17,186 nucleotides of DNA from CADEFX01 sp050260355 (GTDB lineage Bacteria; Pseudomonadota; Alphaproteobacteria; Rhizobiales; Hyphomicrobiaceae). Made by a program: the position numbers and the translations under genes. This document shows, piece after piece, positions 14,920 to 17,186 of the stretch; position 1 is the stretch's first letter, and every line of letters begins with the position of its first letter. The notes under the pieces were generated by a model, which saw nothing but the letters and a program-made list of their open reading frames with translations, was not told the DNA's origin and made no database searches. The DNA is taken from NCBI GenBank assembly GCA_050260355.1, contig JBLNBZ010000023.1:1-17186 (forward strand), read 5' to 3'.

Positions 14920-14999
14920 GATTTACGTTGCGTCAATCTCGCCAGCCTAGGCTCGCTCGATCGCCTTGAAGGTCAGCGAGTACAAGGCAACCGGCGAGC

Positions 15000-15461
15000 A
15001 TGACGAATAGCCAATCAAAAGAAGAAGCCGAGTTCACGCGCATCCTCGAGCTGGCCCTGCGTGCCAAGGCCGCCGAGGCGCAGCAAGCCGCGGAACGGCG
15101 GCACGACTGGGCCCACGCCGTCGATTCCCAGATCCAGAGCGCGCTCGAGGAGCTGTTAAGCTCCCCCGCCTACGTGCCGATCGGGCGGCTTGCCCAGCTC
15201 TACGGGGAGGAGGGATCCGCAGCCGGGCCGGAGAGAGCCCGCGACCTCGACCAGTTCCTGGCCGAGGAGCTGCAACTCAACCCCGATCTGACGGCCGATG
15301 ACCTGCGCCGCCTGCGCCGGCAGTTTGCCATCTACAACCATCCCGATCGCGTCATGGCATCGGAGCGCGACCGCGCCACGCGCCGCATGGCGCTCGTCAA
15401 CGTTCTCATCGACCGGGCTTTGCGGGAGAAGCGGGCGCAGGCTGCGTCGGCAAAGCGCTGA
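15000..15461 (+). CDS. J-domain-like protein with C-terminal HPD motif
   Basis: The 153-residue product has no signal peptide or membrane helix. The N-terminal 50 residues form a likely charged helix (EEAEFTRILELALRAKAAEA). The C-terminal part (about 86-145) resembles a J-domain: a helix-I-like FLAEELQLNPDLTADDL, helix-II-like RRLRRQFAIYN, the HPD tripeptide at residues 114-116 followed by R, and helix-III-like RRMALVNVLIDRALREKR. J-domains stimulate the ATPase of Hsp70 (DnaK) through HPD. The expected aromatic/hydrophobic core residues are only partly kept, so it could be a degenerate domain. It is the first gene after the lysozyme and has its own CtrA-like box. The client is unknown; a motility role is suggested only by position. 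Confidence 0.75.
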   Translation: MTNSQSKEEAEFTRILELALRAKAAEAQQAAERRHDWAHAVDSQIQSALEELLSSPAYVPIGRLAQLYGEEGSAAGPERARDLDQFLAEELQLNPDLTADDLRRLRRQFAIYNHPDRVMASERDRATRRMALVNVLIDRALREKRAQAASAKR

Positions 15462-15503
15462 AGGTCTGCGCTGTACCGGAATGAAATGGTCCTGTTTGCA
15501 TCT

Positions 15504-15518
15504 TTAACCGTGACTGAA
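15504..15518. promoter_or_regulatory. CtrA-like box (7 of 8) before the 74-residue gene
   Basis: TTAA-CCGTGAC-TGAA matches TTAA-N7-TTAA except for one base and includes the favoured TTAACC half-site. It lies 52 bases before the ATG at 15571. Confidence 0.45.
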
Positions 15519-15570
15519 AACCGATAGCGGATTTAAAGCGCCGGCAACTTGCATCCGCATAATTGGGCGC

Positions 15571-15795
15571 ATGTCAGTCAAACAGAACATATCCCTCCTG
15601 AAGAGGCGCAGAGACGACATCAGGGAGTGGTTGGACCTGGAGGCACCCTTCACCCAGGTCGACCAGAAGCACCTTGATGCCGACACGCCAGAGCGCGCCT
15701 ATTGGCACCACGGCTATCAGGCCGCGCTGGCCGACATCATCAATCTGCTCGTCACTGAGAGTCGAAGAAGCGACAGCGGGGACACTCCAAACTAG
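15571..15795 (+). CDS. Small conserved-looking protein of unknown function
   Basis: The 74-residue product is soluble and charged. It begins with a basic helix (ISLLKRRRDDIREWLDLEAP), has a middle rich in His and Asp (QKHLDADTPERAYWHHGYQA), and ends in a hydrophobic helix (ALADIINLL) and a polar tail. I do not recognise a family. The aromatic YWHHGY cluster and the upstream CtrA-like box argue for a real gene. The ribosome site is weak (GGG near 15564). Its last 44 bases overlap the 3' end of the minus-strand gene at 15752-16102. The overlapped part encodes only the polar tail. Confidence 0.65.
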   Translation: MSVKQNISLLKRRRDDIREWLDLEAPFTQVDQKHLDADTPERAYWHHGYQAALADIINLLVTESRRSDSGDTPN

Positions 15796-16102
15796 ACCGG
15801 CTCGGGCGGTCGGGATGCAGCCTGTTCCCGGCGGGTTTGAAGTCGTGATACAGCTCGCATTCGCGCTCGAACGCGGCCTCCGCGGACGGAAAATAGCCGA
15901 ACTTGAACATGGTATCGGTGCCGATGTAGTCGCGCAGCTTCTCGCTCACGTCAGTGTCGGATCTGCCGACCTTATGAATGCGGAAGGTCCCCTCGGGGCT
16001 CGTATGCCCCAGGACGTAGACGCCCGGTGATTTGCGCGCGACGGCGCTCGATATCCCATCGAATGTGAGACGGTAAGGGCCCATCAGGCCGGTCTTCGGC
16101 AT
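15752..16102 (-). CDS. GIY-YIG-like protein of unknown function
   Basis: This is the only minus-strand gene I support. From the ATG at 16100-16102 it has 116 residues; a TTG three codons earlier (16111) and an ATG at 16084 are alternatives. The order GVYVLG (27-32), IHKVGRS (42-48), helix SEKLRDYIG, then ERECELYHDF (79-88) and NRLHPDRP is like a compact GIY-YIG nuclease-type fold: the first Tyr, the Gly of the second motif (VGR instead of YIG), and a Glu in the later helix are in place. A CPRC pair lies at 107-110 near the end. Catalytic activity is uncertain because the second Tyr is missing. It has no evident link to motility, and its 3' end overlaps the 74-residue gene. Confidence 0.65.
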   Translation of the reverse strand: MPKTGLMGPYRLTFDGISSAVARKSPGVYVLGHTSPEGTFRIHKVGRSDTDVSEKLRDYIGTDTMFKFGYFPSAEAAFERECELYHDFKPAGNRLHPDRPSRSSLECPRCRFFDSQ

Positions 16103-16214
16103 GGTGCTCAAGGTGTCGTTCTCGGACCAGAATTGAGAGCACGCGACTCACTCGAGCCGTGAATTATGCAAAACATTAAGCGAATGCAATCTTGCGCTGA
16201 GCCGACCCGGCAAT

Positions 16215-16235
16215 CTCGCCGTTCGATGTGGCGAG
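16215..16235 (+). other. Small inverted repeat in the gap before the PilZ gene
   Basis: CTCGCC (16215-16220) and GGCGAG (16230-16235) pair over six bases with a nine-base loop. It precedes a larger hairpin at 16254-16299. The gap 16103-16383 holds no supported gene. Confidence 0.3.
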
Positions 16236-16253
16236 CCACCAACGCCCATTAAC

Positions 16254-16299
16254 CGATCGCCAACCGAAGACGCCATTGGCTCACTGGCGATCGCTTTTT
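16254..16299 (+). terminator. Terminator-like hairpin with T run in the PilZ leader
   Basis: CGATCGCCA (16254-16262) and TGGCGATCG (16285-16293) form a perfect 9-bp stem with a 22-base loop, followed by C and TTTTT. A 5-bp alternative (CGCCA at 16271-16275 with TGGCG at 16285-16289) competes for the same 3' arm. No + strand gene ends here, since the upstream gene is on the minus strand, so it would end an RNA that starts within the gap or act as an attenuator. Confidence 0.4.
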
Positions 16300-16319
16300 C
16301 GCTCTGGTGCTACAACGGT

Positions 16320-16334
16320 TTAACCCGCCTTCAA
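16320..16334. promoter_or_regulatory. CtrA-like box (7 of 8) before the PilZ gene
   Basis: TTAA-CCCGCCT-TCAA matches TTAA-N7-TTAA except for one base and includes TTAACC. It lies 49 bases before the ATG at 16384. A weaker TTAA-N7-CCAA is at 16249-16263. Confidence 0.45.
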
Positions 16335-16383
16335 TAGTGCGGGGCTAACGTCACCTGCAACGAGAAAGCACAACGGGTTGGCC

Positions 16384-17186
16384 ATGCTCCAATCTCTGCG
16401 ATCGAAGCTGTTCACGCCGGAGCCCACGGCGACCGGAGAGCAGGCCGGCGAGCTCGATGGCACGGGGCTGCTCGAGGCCATCGTATGTGAGACGCAGACG
16501 GCTGCGCTGCATGCGGCGGTCGTGCTGAGCGGGCTCAATGCGTTGCAGGCCGGCGGCCGCATCAAGGGACCGCTCGCCCTCAAGGACTTTGTTCTCGGGC
16601 AATCGGCGGTGATCCGTGAGCTGCTGCGCGCGCACGAGGAAGCGGGTCTGGACACTGATACGATGGTGAAGATCCACGCGCTGTTCGACGAGCTCGCTTC
16701 GGCGCGCACCACCATGGAGCGATTGCTCGCCGATGCGGGACGGCCCGCCGCCGAGCGCCCCGCAAACGTCAGCTATGGCGCGGCCGTTGCAGAGTGGTCG
16801 AGGGTCTGCCATCGCGCCCTCGATGCGGGAAGCGCGCTCGAGCCGAGCTTTGAATCGCAAGGTCTTCCCGACTACTACAGCAAGAACTCAAGGATGCTCG
16901 AGCGGTTGCTGACCGATGCAATCGAGGGCCGCTCGCCTTGCGTCGATGATGCAGGCCAACCCTTCCTTCCGGACATGCCGCAGCGGCGCCGTTCCGCGCG
17001 TCGCAGCCTGCTGCAGCAGTGCTCGCTGCGCTATCGCGGCAAGACGGCGCCGGTCATCGCCAAGGATATCTCCACGACCGGCATGGGCATCGAGCGCACG
17101 CCCGATCTCAAGAACCAGGAGCTCGTTCAGATCGAGCTGAACGGCGGCCGCCGTCTCATCGGCCTGGTGGTGTGGACCAAGGGCAC
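16384..17186 (+). CDS. PilZ-domain c-di-GMP receptor protein (partial)
   Basis: The frame is open from ATG 16384 to the end of the window, giving 267 residues with the C-terminus missing. The first 180 or so residues are helical and Ala/Leu/Glu-rich with no motif I recognise and no membrane segment. From about 198 a PilZ domain begins: the RRRSARR run (201-207) supplies the RxxxR motif, and DISTTG (228-233) is the DxSxxG motif. Both are needed for c-di-GMP binding and both are intact. The strands continue as VQIELNGGRRLIGLVVW. PilZ proteins often slow or stop flagella when c-di-GMP rises. Proximity to motility genes and a CtrA-like box fit such a role, but the target is inferred. The ribosome site is weak. 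The first residue is supported by being the earliest ATG after the regulatory gap. Confidence 0.88.
   Translation, partial: MLQSLRSKLFTPEPTATGEQAGELDGTGLLEAIVCETQTAALHAAVVLSGLNALQAGGRIKGPLALKDFVLGQSAVIRELLRAHEEAGLDTDTMVKIHALFDELASARTTMERLLADAGRPAAERPANVSYGAAVAEWSRVCHRALDAGSALEPSFESQGLPDYYSKNSRMLERLLTDAIEGRSPCVDDAGQPFLPDMPQRRRSARRSLLQQCSLRYRGKTAPVIAKDISTTGMGIERTPDLKNQELVQIELNGGRRLIGLVVWTKG

Noticed and set aside
16112..16383. Additional small coding gene in the gap
   Set aside because: No frame with a plausible start, ribosome site and composition was found; the gap holds hairpins and CtrA-like boxes.

Overview
The window is a continuous block of flagellar and motility genes from an alphaproteobacterium, most likely a member of the Hyphomicrobiales (Rhizobiales). 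Three things point there. The gene order flgB-flgC-fliE-flgG-flgA-flgI-motE-flgH-fliL-fliP followed by flagellin is the rhizobial order as I know it. The periplasmic motor proteins MotC and MotE, and a FliK of the type once called MotD, are rhizobial specialities. CtrA-like boxes (TTAA-N7-TTAA) stand in front of several transcription units. The DNA is GC-rich and densely coding, and nearly every gene is on the + strand.

Layout. (1) 1-363 is the 3' end of an unrecognised gene. (2) 539-6791 is one tightly packed operon for the rod (FlgB, FlgC, FlgG), the MS-ring/rod junction (FliE), P-ring (FlgI with chaperone FlgA), L-ring (FlgH), the MotC chaperone (MotE), the stator helper (FliL) and an export-gate subunit (FliP). 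(3) 6973-7755 is a short flagellin with its own leader, a perfect CtrA-like box and a strong intrinsic terminator. (4) 7887-13990 is a second operon: MS-ring (FliF), a FliH-like export protein, MotB, MotC and FliK. It is followed 45 bases later by a GH24 lysozyme-fold protein (14036-14848). (5) 14849-17186 holds less familiar genes: a protein ending in a J-domain-like HPD module, a 74-residue protein, a minus-strand GIY-YIG-like protein that overlaps it tail to tail, and the start of a PilZ (c-di-GMP receptor) protein that runs off the window.

How they work together. FliF, FliH and FliP belong to the export machine and its ring. FlgB, FlgC, FlgG and FliE build the rod. FlgA/FlgI and FlgH make the P- and L-ring bushings. 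FliK sets hook length, and flagellin forms the filament. MotB anchors the stator to peptidoglycan, MotC is expected to bind MotB in the periplasm, and MotE is expected to help MotC fold. The lysozyme could open peptidoglycan for the rod, and PilZ could tie motility to c-di-GMP. These last two roles are inferences. Eight junctions are 4-base stop/start overlaps (ATGA or GTGA), which suggests translational coupling.

No tRNA, rRNA, CRISPR array, insertion sequence or attachment site was seen. No gene-free stretch exceeds 300 bases; the longest is 16103-16383. The least described part is 14036-17186: the flagellar-locus lysozyme, the J-domain-like protein and the PilZ protein, with CtrA-like boxes before three genes in the stretch.
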